DNA of 64,000 nt from Glycine soja (lineage: Eukaryota; Streptophyta; Magnoliopsida; Fabales; Fabaceae). This document shows positions 1-11,436 of this stretch, one piece after another. Where the stretch lies: assembly GCF_004193775.1 (NCBI RefSeq), contig NC_041010.1, positions 46,985,562 through 47,049,561 on the forward strand, written 5' to 3'. The translations under genes were made by a program, and so were the position numbers. Under the pieces are notes generated by a model that had not been told where the DNA came from, ran no database searches, and saw nothing but the letters and a program-made list of their open reading frames with translations. Each line of letters begins with the position of its first letter. Positions within the stretch are counted from its first letter, which is position 1.

Positions 1-742
1 GTTAGTTTTGGACACATAATTCCCTTGGCAGAAGCTGAAATTCCATGTGGCAGGGTGCAAATCACAGTGGCTCCATGCATAGGGTACCTAAGGGGTCCTG
101 GTGGAGGTGTCCCTGCAGCATGCTGCAATGGGGTTAGGAGCATAAACAAGGAAGCCAAAACCACCCCAGATCGTCAAGGGGTGTGTAGGTGCCTCAAAAC
201 CACTGCTTTGAGCTTGCCTGGACTCAACCTTGCAACCCTTGCAGCTCTCCCTAGCAAATGCGGGGTCAACTTGCCCTACAAGATATCCCCCACCATTGAT
301 TGCAACACGTAAGATCACTCACATTCACCCTCTCTCCTCCTTACTATAAATATACGTTAATAATGTGATGTATTCTGTTAACAAATAATCTAGGAATAAA
401 TAATTATTATGGTCCTCAAACAGGTTCACAATTCAATCTTTGAAAAATTAATAATTTAGATTTAACTCATGAATGCATAAATATGTGGCAATAATTACAT
501 CCAACGGTCAAATTTTAGATGATCATTTTTGTTATAAAACTATAATTTTTAAAGATTAATTTTACATTAAATTATTAAATTTGGAGATCAATTTATCTTT
601 TAAGTTATAAAATATGATATAATTGTTATATTATATTTTTTATACATTAAAGAACCAAAATAATAATTTATCCAATAATTTTGTTTATAATACAAGACAC
701 TAACATCAAGTTCACTTTGTTAATTGTAGGGTAAAGCACTGA
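1..742 (+). CDS. type-1 non-specific lipid transfer protein, 5' end outside window
   Basis: Spliced CDS: <1..308 and 730..742. Secreted nsLTP1 proteins bind acyl lipids in a hydrophobic tunnel and act in the apoplast and cuticle. The visible protein starts inside the signal peptide (ending near IPLAEAEIPCG) and shows the whole eight-cysteine motif with ideal type-1 spacing: C-9-C-14-CC-19-CRC-22-C-13-C. The first exon would stop at TAA 310-312, but that TAA lies inside a GTAAG donor at 309. An acceptor at 728-729 (TTGTAG) joins AC+G to restore a codon, giving the tail DCNTVKH and stop TGA 740-742. This late intron just before the last codons is typical of nsLTP1 genes. The frame is open and the gene looks functional. 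The start codon and promoter lie before base 1. Confidence 0.93.
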
Positions 743-1860
743 GCAGTTGCACGAGGGTTTATGCTTGTTGACTTTAAACTTGTTTCGCAGTAATAATCAG
801 CAAAGAGAGAATAAAGATGGTTTAATTTCTTCCATTGTCTGGATCCCACTAGGGAGTATACTTTATACTAGGATGATGATGATCTGCATCTCCATAATGT
901 TATAATAATAATGTTGGTTGTCCAATGACATATTGGATTTTCTATCACTGATATATATCATTCCTCGATCTTCTCTTACTTTTAACTTTTTTGGTTCAAT
1001 AATATTTAAATTAAGAAAATCATTCTTCTAAATTAAAGATTTTACATTTACAACACACTTATTAAATATGACAAAAAAATTAATTAATATTATTAATTGG
1101 CAGTAAAAAAAAGGAATCAATATCATGCACTTATAAGTTATAATATACATTTGCATTTGACTAATAATTTACATATTACCAAAGTGCACAATGAAAATGT
1201 CTCTCATATATAAGGATAATATACAATTTTTTTTCTAGAAATGTGAAACGAACTTAATAGTTGTTAACACATATAATTATATTTTTATATATAAGATTCA
1301 ATTAAATAATTTGATAAAATAAAAAAATTATTAATTTAGTTAATAACAATAAATTTTTAATTTTTTTTTAAAATGATTCTTTCCATTAATACTCCTTTCT
1401 CTTTTAATTATTAGTCAATATAATCTCTTTCTTTTTTTCTTCTTTTGATTACGGATATTTCTAATTTAAAGTAATTAATGAAAATAATATTATAAATTGA
1501 GTTGTAAGTATTAATTTATATTTGGGTCTTATAAATGGAAATAAAGTGATTAATTATATTGTTTGGTAGCCGATCTACTGAATTTTTCTATAATAACATT
1601 TACAATTGTATTAGTGAATTATATCATTTGCAAACGAACAATTTATTTAAAAACATATTCTCTTGTTCTTTCTAAAAAAGGAAGAATATATCTGGTTTTG
1701 TGTAAAAAAATGTGAAAGAATAACAGAATTCTTTCACTTTTTATGATCTTCCAAACATATTCTGTAAGTCAGTCATTGAGAAATACTAAAATAGGTTAAG
1801 CCAACCTGAGCATCAACTTAAATAGGTTTGAATTGATTTATTGCATATTATAGGTATTGC

Positions 1861-2113
1861 TTAGGTTCAGTTTAATTTGGATAATTTCTTTCAACAAAAT
1901 ACACTTATTTATAAGAACTTCCTGAAAAATTTATGTATCTTAATTTTAAAAAAAGTTAGATAAGAGAAATTCTATTTTTTAAATGAATAGGCTCAGTTTA
2001 ATTTGGATTTTTTTTTCAATAAAAAACTTATTTATAAGAACTTCTGAAAAAGTTATGTATCTTATTTTTTTTTTTAAAAAATAGATTAGAGAACTTTTAA
2101 TTTTTTTTAAATG
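1861..2113. repeat. direct tandem duplication, two ~125-bp units
   Basis: Unit 1 (about 1861-1985) and unit 2 (about 1987-2113) share the order TTCAGTTTAATTTGGAT, then CTTATTTATAAGAACTTC, then TTATGTATCTTA, then an A/T tract ending TTTTTTAAATG. They differ by scattered substitutions and short indels, so the duplication is not recent. Confidence 0.8.
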
Positions 2114-2316
2114 CATGTTAATTTTATCTTATAAAAAATTATATCAATCATGATATAATTATACTCTACTCAAATAAGATTACTTTATATGGTTTTAAAA
2201 AAAGCAATTAAAAAAAGTTGGTTTTAATGAGCACTTTGTTTTTTCATGACCTGGTTGTCACTAATTAATTGGATCAAATGTGTCGAGTTCTAAGAGATGA
2301 TATATACATGCCAAAG

Positions 2317-2344
2317 ATATATATATATATATATATATATATAT
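2317..2344. repeat. (AT)14 microsatellite
   Basis: Uninterrupted AT dinucleotide run, seen directly. Confidence 0.98.
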
Positions 2345-5235
2345 GACATTTGGAACTTGGTTTTACTGATGAACGAGCACTAATTTGTTCACATTGTTTT
2401 TTGTTTTTCACATTCTGTACATGATAAGTAGTATTGTACAATGACTTCATAGATCATATTGGCATTCAGATATCAGGTCGCATGTTCTGCATCGGTTGTT
2501 ATTCAGATATTATCAATACATTTAAAGCCTGAATGGCAAAGTAATTCTGCAAAAGCTAGTATTAATTCCATTTGTAATTTGGCAAACTAGGTTCGTATAA
2601 TTCTACTAGGTAATTGGTTAATTTCTTTTGGTAAAATATATATAGGCCTTCTCTTCATATTATCCAATCGGCATCTTATCCTCTCTATGATCTGAAGTTC
2701 ACAACGCGTTAAAGCACAAAAGACACTTATTTTCTGCATGTATGTCTATCCCAAACAATTCACGCAGGTACATATCAGTCATCTCTTTCCCCAAAAGGAA
2801 TGAGAATTGAACTTAAACAATTGTTAGAAGTTGGAATAACAGCATAATATAATTATTAATTATCAAGCAGATGTTACTATGGTAGCGAAATCTTATGTCA
2901 CTAATTAGTGAAACTGGTTACGTGTATGTGGACCCTGTGTTGCCAATGTCACCAGGCAAAAAAAAAAAAAATAATACAAAATTTAACCAACAAACTTACA
3001 GATTAAATACTGTTTGTATGGAGAACAATAAATATAAATTATTCAAGCAAATTAACCCATCACAGGTGGTTTACTTTTATTTCTTATTTTCTAGTTAGAC
3101 TTTTTCATCTTGCTATATCTATCTCTTGTCCTTAATTTAAGCCTAAAATTCTGAATTCAATCTATTAAAGTCAATAGTCCTGTCCTGTCTCAGAAAGTTG
3201 ATCGACAAAGGTAAAAAATGAAGTTTAGACATATATTAATCCAAAAACCAGAAAGAAAAAAAACATTATTGAAAAAGAATGAGAATTTGGAAGAAAGCTT
3301 ATTAACAATATATATCTGTTAATTATTGATCATGTTTATCTGAGTGTCCTAAGCTATTGTGACAAATTCAGTCCTAGCTTAGGAACTGCAGTATGTAAAG
3401 TGTATACTTCATGAGATCCCGGCGACGTGTTGGAAAACTCATTCATAACCTTTAAGATAAATTCAATATATTTAAAATTACTTAATTTTTTTAACTTCTA
3501 TTTACTTTTTACTTTTTGATTTAGTGTCATGTGACATAATTTAAAAGGATGAACCCATAATGCGAAGGACATTCAAGTACCAGTGATTAGTTCCATAATG
3601 CTCCAGTGTTACTCTCTTAGTCCAAATAACCTGCTTCCAAACTCATGAGAGGTGTGCCAAAGTTTAGGAGGTATAAAGTAAAGAATTACAAGGGAAATAT
3701 TAAATTGGTCCAATTATTAAAAAAAAAAGACTTAAGGGTGAAGGGAATAGGAAAAAAAAAGGAGAGATCGGAGATTCAAAGTTTGAACTTTTCACTGATA
3801 TTTTTTAATAAAACTAATAAATTAATATTTGTCGATAAAAAAATCAAAGAATTACAAAAAGTAAGTAATATATCCATCAGTAGTATTAGTCATTCTGGTG
3901 ATTGGTACATGCAAACTTCTAATTTTCTAATTATTATTTCTAACATATTGTAGTCCTTAAGCAAGCATACGAAGCTTTAGTAAAGTAGTCAATGTGAGAT
4001 TTTTACGTTTTTAGGTATTAAATTGATGATAAATAACTCAAGGACGAATTTAAGTGTTTATATATTCTGAAATTATGCGTTTGCTAGCTAGTATGCCTGG
4101 TTAGGTAAGAAAATAACGAGAAAAAAATCACTTTATAAAGAAAATCAATCTCTGAATGCGTAGTATAAGCATGATCGATAAATGGGATATCAAATAAGTC
4201 GTCCTACATTATGAATCTATATAGCTGTGGTCAGCAACTATTGTATAGAAGGCACAATATTTAGCTTCGTTGCTTGGTGTTAATTTTTATTATAATTTAT
4301 TTTAAAGTTTTACAATAAAAAGTTTCTCTATGAAACAGTTTGATACACATATATTTAAAAACTTTGAATTTGGGCGGAAGGTGTCTTCATCTAGATCTAG
4401 TACCAAAAATCATTTTGGGGGATCGATGCAGATCGAGAATCCTCAATTCCTGCGAAACCATATGGTTCCACACACAAATATGGAAGCGGGTGATCTAACT
4501 TTAATTTGGATCCCACCCATCTATGATATATATGCGTAAACAAGTAGGTATTCATCGTTTTGTATATTGTAGGTTTCGGTGGTCATTAATTAGCATGCAT
4601 TAAATCATTCAACGAAATGACCAAAGTGACATGGTTGATAACTTTGCTATTTAAATATAAAGTTAGAGGTTCAATCTAAATTTGTGGCTATGGAAAAAAT
4701 ATTTATTGAGGAAGGTCAATCTTTTAAATAAATCATAATCATAATACTTCAATAGATCAAAGCTTAATTTTTGACTAAGGATTACTTTGAGTTGAAAACA
4801 ATTAATTAACAAAATCAATGGCTAATCGCGTATCATTTCTCACTTCACCTTCACTAAAAATTTAAACGTTTCGTAAAATTATATAAATTCCCTTACTTTA
4901 TTTTAATATTTACTGTGATCTCTTTTAGAAAAACACAAACATTTAAAGATATTATTATAATATTATATAAGGAATGTTGGTGTAATATTTTTAAAATAAT
5001 TAAGAAAAATTAGAGTAAGAGTAGAAAAAGCAAGGGAATTTCTACAATTTTATAAAACCTGTTTGAATAACTTACTCTTTAAACTAAAGTAAAATCCATA
5101 TTAATAACCAATAAATATTGATCCAATTGAAAAGAAATAAACCCATATTATAGAAATCCTAACCCGTTAGTCCTCGAGATCCAAATAATCTCAACGTTTT
5201 TTACCCAAAAAAATAATTCATATTAGTATTCTCTC

Positions 5236-5245
5236 TATATATATA
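5236..5245 (+). promoter_or_regulatory. TATA box of the nsLTP pseudogene
   Basis: TATATATATA about 95 bp before the ATG at 5337, followed by a CA-rich leader. This is a normal TATA-to-start distance for a plant gene, so the pseudogene kept a promoter-like core. Confidence 0.5.
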
Positions 5246-5579
5246 GTCCCCATAGGCATAACATCAAAATCATCATCTCCACACCTTAACTCACCCATCC
5301 TTGGAGTGCAATTTCCTGGATCAACTCTTCCAAACCATGGCTAATCATCTACTGGTGAAGGATTCTTCCTTGGTTGTGATGTGCATGGTTTTGGGTATGC
5401 CCTTGGCGGATGCAGCTCTTTCATGTCCTTAAGTGCAATTCATTGTAGCACCATGACTTGGTGACTAGAGAGGCCTTGGTGGTGGAGTTTTCCCTCTACC
5501 ATGTTGCAATGGGGTTAGGACCCTAAACAACTAGGCCAAGACCACCCCAGATCGTCAAGGGGCTTGTAGGTGCCTTAAG

Positions 5580-6405
5580 CATTACCTACAAAAAAGTCTT
5601 TCAAAGATAATTTGTAAGCAATAACAAAACTTGCTCCAAAATAATAGTAATAATAAGTAACACATTCTAACACTCTTTCTATTTTTAGCTTAAATTTATT
5701 AAAAAATTACAAAATCATCATCAAGGTCAAATAATAAAGAATAAAAACGCTGCATAATTATTATGATTTCTAATAAATTTGAGCTTAGCATTTTTTCCTG
5801 CGAGTGTGAGAATGAAAATGAAGAACACAACAGACCAAGCGTGGACAGGATCGTGATCCTTAGGGAGAAAGTTGTTGAGAAACCTCAGCCGCTTCGAAAC
5901 CTTGGAACAAAGGTCCACCGAAGTTCCTAACCACATATGAATCCTCGTTCATCAAGTCTTGTCGTAGAATGTCCCTAAAGCCTGTTCCCAACTCCCTAAA
6001 TGTCTATGAAATAGAAGTAACAAAATAGAGGGTTCTTACCTCTATGACGAAGGCGGCACAGTGCGACGCGGGAGACACCTTCTACAACCGATGAGTGAGG
6101 ACACGAGCTAAGTGAGGGAGGGAGGGCACAAGGGTGAGTGAGTAAATATTTTTTTTATAGTATAAATATATATAAAATATATGACTGCATATTTTATATA
6201 AATTTTTAAAATCCCCTATCATGCACAATACAATATTTATATCAATAATGTGGAATGTTGCATTCAACAACGGTTATATAATTAATTGTCGTTGAACACA
6301 AAATTCCATAATACTCTACAAAATTGTTACTATCTTTTATTTTAAGATAATTTTTAGAAATCGTCGTTATTTTAGCGTTACCGAATATAATTTTTTTTAG
6401 TAGTG
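5580..6405. mobile_element. CACTA-like non-autonomous DNA transposon in the nsLTP pseudogene
   Basis: The 826-bp insert is delimited by the broken nsLTP codons. Removing it together with one target copy restores TGC CTT AAA ACC (C-L-K-T). Flanking triplets AAG (5577-5579) and AAA (6406-6408) fit a 3-bp target duplication with one change. The right end ...TTTAGTAGTG is the complement of CACTACTAAA; the left end CATTACCTACAAAAAAG is a degenerate CACTAC start. Subterminal motifs such as AACGGTTATA and GTCGTTATTTTAGCGTTACC resemble the repeated 'accgtcgtt' units of plant CACTA elements. No transposase is visible. The superfamily is inferred from ends and target length. Confidence 0.72.
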
Positions 6406-6770
6406 AAAACCATTGCTCAGAGCATCCCTAGACTCAATCTTGCTAGCCTTGCAGGTCTTCCTGCCAAGTGTGGAGTCAACTTGCCCTTCAAGGCTAGCCC
6501 CTCCATTGATTGCAACATGTAAATCACGCATCATGCTCTTTAATTATATATTCAACGTTGAATATATATTATTTCCTCCGATGTTATTTATATGACATCG
6601 AATTATTTAATTCATCAAAATAAAAAATAATAATTAATTTAGTTAATAATAATGAATATGTAAAATTTATACTTCGGGAGAATATATATAAACCACAAAG
6701 GCTGAAATTAATTAATTAATGATGTTGACCACTTTTGTGCATATATATAATCGTTACTCGAATAAAAGAA

Positions 6771-6776
<6 letters not shown>

Positions 6777-6801
<25 letters not shown>
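6777..6801. repeat. (AT)n microsatellite
   Basis: AT dinucleotide run of about 25 bp, seen directly. Confidence 0.95.
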
Positions 6802-6804
<3 letters not shown>

Positions 6805-6938
6805 GTTACTTCATACTTCTGAAAAAAAATTGTTACTTCATATTGAACTTTTCGTGCTTATATATATGTATATATAATGTGTTTATAATGCAAGGACACT
6901 AACATCAGATTCACTTTGTTCACTGCAGGGTAAAGTAA

Positions 6939-7602
6939 TGAAGCACCTAGCTTGCAAGAGGGTGCACGCTAGTGGATCTTAGTACTTGGCTTGTGGTAGT
7001 AATAATTAACTAGCTAGACAAAGGTGAATAAAAGAGTATGGTTTAATTGTACGTGTGATTACGATTTGCATCTCGAAATTAATCGTATTAATGTTGATTG
7101 TCCAATGTGACAGTCACATTAAATTTTCTCTCTCTAATTTAATATAAATCATTCTCTCGTCATTATCTAACTCTTATTATTTACAGTAATTACTTATTAA
7201 CAACCTGTACAATTAATTTAAGAAAATATTACATTTATACTTAAGATCTGTTTAAACTTAACATACACTTATTAGTTATTAGCAATGAATAAAATTATAA
7301 TTATCAAAATGAAACTATCACTCTGATTAAAGATCATAGTACCAAAAACATATATAAACTGTATTGAACCGTTTTCCTTAAAACAAGTTGTACAAAAGTT
7401 GTTAACAAAATATTGGAATTTTCCATGGATAATAAAAAAAATAAAATTGTATATTACACCGGGTACAATACAAGTTAATATCAAACTCTACATCTTCTGT
7501 GGCATACTGGCATAGCGCACCCTTTTTTCAATCTATTAAAAAATTAATCGGCAAACGTGGTAACATCCGTACAACTTCATGCGTAAACCCTCAAGCTTCT
7601 GC
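6939..7602. other. intergenic spacer between convergent nsLTP copies
   Basis: AT-rich spacer between the 3' ends of the pseudogene (+) and the intact reverse-strand nsLTP gene. The first ~70 bp after each last exon are alike in all three copies (for example GAGGGTTTA-type sequence), which marks shared 3' UTR descent. Confidence 0.5.
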
Positions 7603-7712
7603 TTACCTTATGCTGCAACATATTAAAAGTGGAAATCAACAAATGAAATTGAGATTAATAATCTTCTAAATACCCATTATCTACATTTATAAATATACAT
7701 TATTCTTTTAAG

Positions 7713-7769
<57 letters not shown>

Positions 7770-8316
7770 AAGTATATAATTCATTTTTTTCTTTATTATA
7801 TTAAGGTTAACCTATTAGTTGAGAAGAGGAACTTAAGAAAAAAGACTACAAATTAAAATTTTCACACCGATATTTTTATAATAAAACTAATAAACTAACT
7901 AACTGTGTTAATAAAAAAAGGTGAGGTTAGGTTACGTACATGTTGCAATCCATGTCGTGAGTGAAATGGTAGGGCAAGGCAACGCCGCAGCTGTAAGGAA
8001 GGTTTTCATACGCAGTAGTGTTAATAGTATGATGGTGTTGCTTAACAACATCTTGAAGGCAAAGACAAGCTAGATACTGAGTATGCATAGATCTCCTGAC
8101 AATGTCCCTTAGGTTTCTAACCGCCATGCAGCATTCCATTGGGATGTTATTTCCACCTGTTTTCACGTAACTTCCGCATGCTGCAATTACAGGTTTTATC
8201 TCGCAGCATGTGAATTCAGCCATGGCTCCTAGAAACGGTGCACCCAAGGCGGCCGCGATGCACACCATCAGAGCCATGCAACTCGCCTTCGCAAATGCTG
8301 TCTTGTTGTTCGCCAT
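7603..8316 (-). CDS. divergent type-1 non-specific lipid transfer protein
   Basis: Exons (reverse strand): 8316..7940 and 7612..7603, about 128 aa. It has a signal peptide (MANNKTAFAKASCMALMVC...), then an eight-cysteine motif spaced C-9-C-14-CC-20-CLC-23-C-13-C, close to nsLTP1. I chose the ATG at 8316 because it lies in a good context 70 bp from a TATA box and starts the signal peptide. The ATG-like codon at 8337 only adds seven residues. The donor GTACGT after DCN-AT and acceptor TTGCAG at 7613 give tail DCNIIR-stop, matching the intron site of the copy at 1-742. Odd points: an extra Cys directly after Cys1 (TCCEIKP), a KQHHHT run, and an NTT sequon in the fourth loop. The intron carries a long (TA)n tract (7716-7766). 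Probably functional but fast-evolving. Confidence 0.85.
7716..7766. repeat. (AT)n microsatellite, ~51 bp, in nsLTP intron
   Basis: Uninterrupted AT run inside the intron of the reverse-strand nsLTP gene. Confidence 0.97.
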
Positions 8317-8383
8317 GTGATGGAATTGCAAAAACACTGGTTTAATTTGGAATGAGGATGATTGCTTAGAAACGCTGAAGCTA

Positions 8384-8391
8384 CTTATATG
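8384..8391 (-). promoter_or_regulatory. TATA-like box of reverse-strand nsLTP gene
   Basis: On the reverse strand the sequence reads CATATAAGTAG about 70 bp before the ATG at 8316, a normal position for a plant TATA box. Confidence 0.5.
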
Positions 8392-8399
8392 CAGATGAG

Positions 8400-9672
8400 T
8401 TTTGCCTCGTGAATATAGTCAAAGATAGAACTAGGATTTCAGGGAAACCTTATTTATTGGTGGCTCAGAGGATTCTTCTGCCTATATTTTTGGAATGGCA
8501 TGCCTGTATATAAAATTAAACACATAAATATATTGTGCTTTGTAGACAATATTACCATTGTGGGATAATCTATTTACTAAGACTCTAATTTTAGACTTCT
8601 AATTAAGCTATAATAATCTAACATCAGTTAATCTAATTCTATTTCTATGCATTCGACGGAGGTGGATAATCTATTTCTATTTATAATATATAACAACTGA
8701 AAAACTGAATTGTAAGCTGCATATAGTAACATATGTAACTCATGTCAATCACCAAAAAAAAAAGTAAATATATGTAACCCGAATTTTGACTTATGAATCA
8801 AAATTTGCTATTTTACCTTTTAAGCTTCTTATAGTTTGCCAATGCAAATCAACCATTATTTATCTTCAGGCTTAAGTTAGTTTTTTTTATGTTTTTATTT
8901 TAGCAAGTTGATCATATCAGCTCCTCTATTGAATGAGTATCTTTTCAACTTTCTTATGTTATAGTCAAGTTTCTTTTCAACGTTCTCAATATGTTGCCGC
9001 TGAATCTTATCAGCTCTCTTTTACAGTTTTATTTATGGAAAAAGAGAAAGATGTGTGGGAGAGAGAGAAGGGATGTAATAAGAAAAGAAATAAAAATAAA
9101 AAGATAAAAAATTGAAAAAAAGATATGCAAGAAAACATACAGTTTTAAGAAATTATACATTTAAGAATTTTAATTATCACTGTAATTGAGAAACTCTCCT
9201 CTCACTTGGTATGCTCAAACTCGATTGTTCAACTATATTGACCCAAAACTCAACTGTATCAAAACAATTTTTCCAGGTACCATAGCAAGTTACCAGGAAA
9301 AAGAATTATAATGTTTAATTTAATTTAATTTAATTTCTTTACCTCCCCCCTTCATTCCTAAAATTAATGGAGGAGCATGAATTAAATTTTTGGTTACATA
9401 ACTCTTGGATCGATGCACAACCAAGCGAGTACAAACTATATATATATATATATATATGCACAAAATTATGCAGGGAATAATGCCCCCTCAAAACAGACCG
9501 ACAGAAGACAAGGATGTTGAACTTTTTTCATTCCCTTTTCCTTCTCTGGCTGTCTCCTATCCTCATCTTTCCACCCATTTAACGACATATATATTTGTTT
9601 CAAAGGGCATGGTGGAAACAAGTTCTAACAGAAGCCAACATTGCTCATCATAATCATGCAAAGTGAACCAAA
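8400..9672. other. intergenic, no gene recognised
   Basis: Upstream region of the reverse-strand nsLTP gene and 3' flank of the MACPF pseudogene. AT-rich, with an (AT)n tract at 9437-9457 and a TTTAA pentamer run near 9315-9335. The frames at 8933-9115 and 9405-9653 show no domain. Confidence 0.5.
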
Positions 9673-10129
9673 TCAATAACTTAGCAATGAATATTTCACG
9701 CTCAGAATAATTTTCCCTTTCTCAACACCAACTTTTTCCACTGGTAACTAACCAATGGCCAGGAGGATCTTGTGGCCCTTTGCTCATTTCAGACAAGTCA
9801 ACATACTTGCACATCTTGTTCCCTGTGGTGTTGTTCTCTCTGGAACCAAAGCTCGAGTTATCAGGGTTGTTGGGGGTGTGATCCCAGAATGATCTTTTGA
9901 TTGTGCAACCGGGTAACCCTGAAAACAAGAGCTTCATGTACAACACGCTCTGTGGTCCGAAATTCCACACTCCAAGCTGAGCCCCAGTAACCACATAGAC
10001 GCCAAAGGAGTCCCCTATGAACCTTTTAGGATTCTCAACTAGTGCAGTGCACACATGAAAAAAATTATTCCACTTAACAGGCTTGAAAAACCGGCTGTCT
10101 TGCTCCACGGGTCCCTGCCACTTGGGAGC

Positions 10130-11436
10130 TGTTAGACGATTGACAAGTGTACCAAGTAGTAATTAAAACGGTAAGACCGAGTATCGTGTCCACAAGAAAT
10201 TTATTATACTTCAATGACGCATGTTCAATTTGTAAACAATTTTGGTTGCGGTGAAATAAAATGAAATAGTTCATTCATGTTTTCCAATGATTGTAGTAAT
10301 TTTTCTAAACTTAAGAACAAATAATAAGAACAAAGGCAGAATTGTAAAATGGAACAAATACCAAGGTGAATGTGTCGGGGAATATTCTAATGAATTTTCT
10401 CTTGATGTGATTAAAGAAGTTTTTCTCTATTTAACATTATCCTAATATTCCTTGTACCATTAGATTACTCTAACTGTAATTCTTCACACGAAAGAGCCTA
10501 ACTCTCCTAGTTTTATTCTTGGTTCCTCAACAAACTCATTCTAAGCAAGCTGCATTACGCAAAAGATACTGTATTTACTAGATTACTTCACACTATTCCT
10601 AGAAATGAAAGCCTCTAGCTGCTCTACCAAGTTCTAAGGACTAGAAGCATTTTCCAATACTTAAATCCTAACAAAACATATAAATGAGTGATCAAGCCAC
10701 AAATATGGAAAATAAACGCAGATAGAAGCAGAGAACACTAGCAATAATATTGAATAGATAGTTAGAGTTTTTACATAAAAAATGCTTAATGAAAAAACTC
10801 CCTAACAATGAAGTGTTTAGCCCTCCATTTTACAAGGATGAAAAATGGTGGAAAATGGAATGGTGAAGTGAAAGTGTGAAGAAAAATGTCCTCCTTCAGC
10901 CTTGGTGCTTTGTTCCTTCTTTCCTACGCTGCTTGACGCTTGGTTTTTCCCTCCTCTTCCAGCTTTAAAGACTTTTGGGTTTTTCAGTTTACGAATGTGC
11001 ACTTAGCGAGCAGGTCTTGCTGAGTAAGAGTTAGTGACTGAGCGCTTAGCGAGATTGGATGCGTTAAGCACGAGAAAAGACAAAAGCCTCGTTGGGCGGG
11101 CTGGCTATGCACTTAGTGCACTGCTCTCTAACTTTACATTCTCTAGGGTTCCACTCTCGCTGAGCGAGCTAGCTTCCTCGCTAAGCGGATAAACCTCGCT
11201 TAGCCAATCTGACTCGATGAGGGAACCCTTCAGCAACATTTTCAAATCTTCTCTTCTTCAGCCTAAAAATCCAAACAAGTTCAACATTAGTTATCCAAAT
11301 GGAGCTTCCACTGTATAAATTCACACAAAAATCAATTATTTACGAATCTCACACAAGAAATCATAAAATTAGAGGTAAAATGCTATTTTTTTAATTCATT
11401 TTTAATGCATTTAGTATTCTTGAATAGCAATTTTCA
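10130..11436. mobile_element. solo LTR of an LTR retrotransposon
   Basis: The 1307-bp insert begins TGTTAGACGATTG and ends ATTTTCA, the 5'-TG...CA-3' form of LTRs. It is flanked by a perfect 5-bp target duplication GGAGC (10125-10129 and 11437-11441). Excision plus one target copy restores the MACPF reading A-I-G-A-P-K-W-Q. I see no internal primer-binding site, polypurine tract, gag/pol frame or second LTR, so it is a solo LTR left by LTR-LTR recombination. It contains several 'gcttagcgag / ctcgctaagcg' motifs at about 11000-11210, common in soybean retroelement LTRs as I remember them. Its orientation is not determined. Confidence 0.88.

Larger units (their letters stand above)
743..5230. 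other. gene-free stretch between two nsLTP genes
   Basis: AT-rich DNA downstream of the first nsLTP gene. It holds a ~125-bp tandem duplication (1861-2113) and an (AT)14 tract (2317-2344). The open frames at 2895-3098, 3645-3953 and 4330-4539 contain no recognisable domain and low-complexity A/T coding, so I do not call them genes. Confidence 0.6.
5337..6938 (+). pseudogene. nsLTP1 pseudogene split by a transposon
   Basis: Remnants: 5337-5579, 6406-6518 and last exon 6929-6938. The ATG at 5337 opens a signal-peptide-like start (MANHLLVKDSSLVVMC...) and the frame then follows the nsLTP1 family (PCCNGVRTLN, AKTTPDRQGACRCLK). There are in-frame stops at 5430 (TAA), 5454 (TGA, at the second conserved Cys), 5466 (TAG) and 5532 (TAG). 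Just after CRCL the reading is broken by an 826-bp insertion. It then resumes in frame with KTIAQSIPRLNLASLAGLP and ends DCNM with donor at 6519, acceptor at 6927-6928 and tail VK-stop. The 3' half after the insertion has no stop. The copy is clearly dead. It is close in sequence to the gene at 1-742, so a tandem duplicate is the likely origin. Confidence 0.92.

Noticed and set aside
2895..3098. Open frame on + strand, 67 codons
   Set aside because: Low-complexity A/T-driven translation with no domain; no support as a gene.
3645..3953. Open frame on + strand, 102 codons, Lys/Asn-rich
   Set aside because: Composition explained by A-rich DNA, including an A-run; contains a repeat tail ('taataaattaatatttgtcgataaaa') seen elsewhere in the window.
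10130..11436. Idea that this is a normal intron of the MACPF gene
   Set aside because: It starts TG and ends CA with a perfect 5-bp repeat on both sides and lacks GT-AG on the coding strand.
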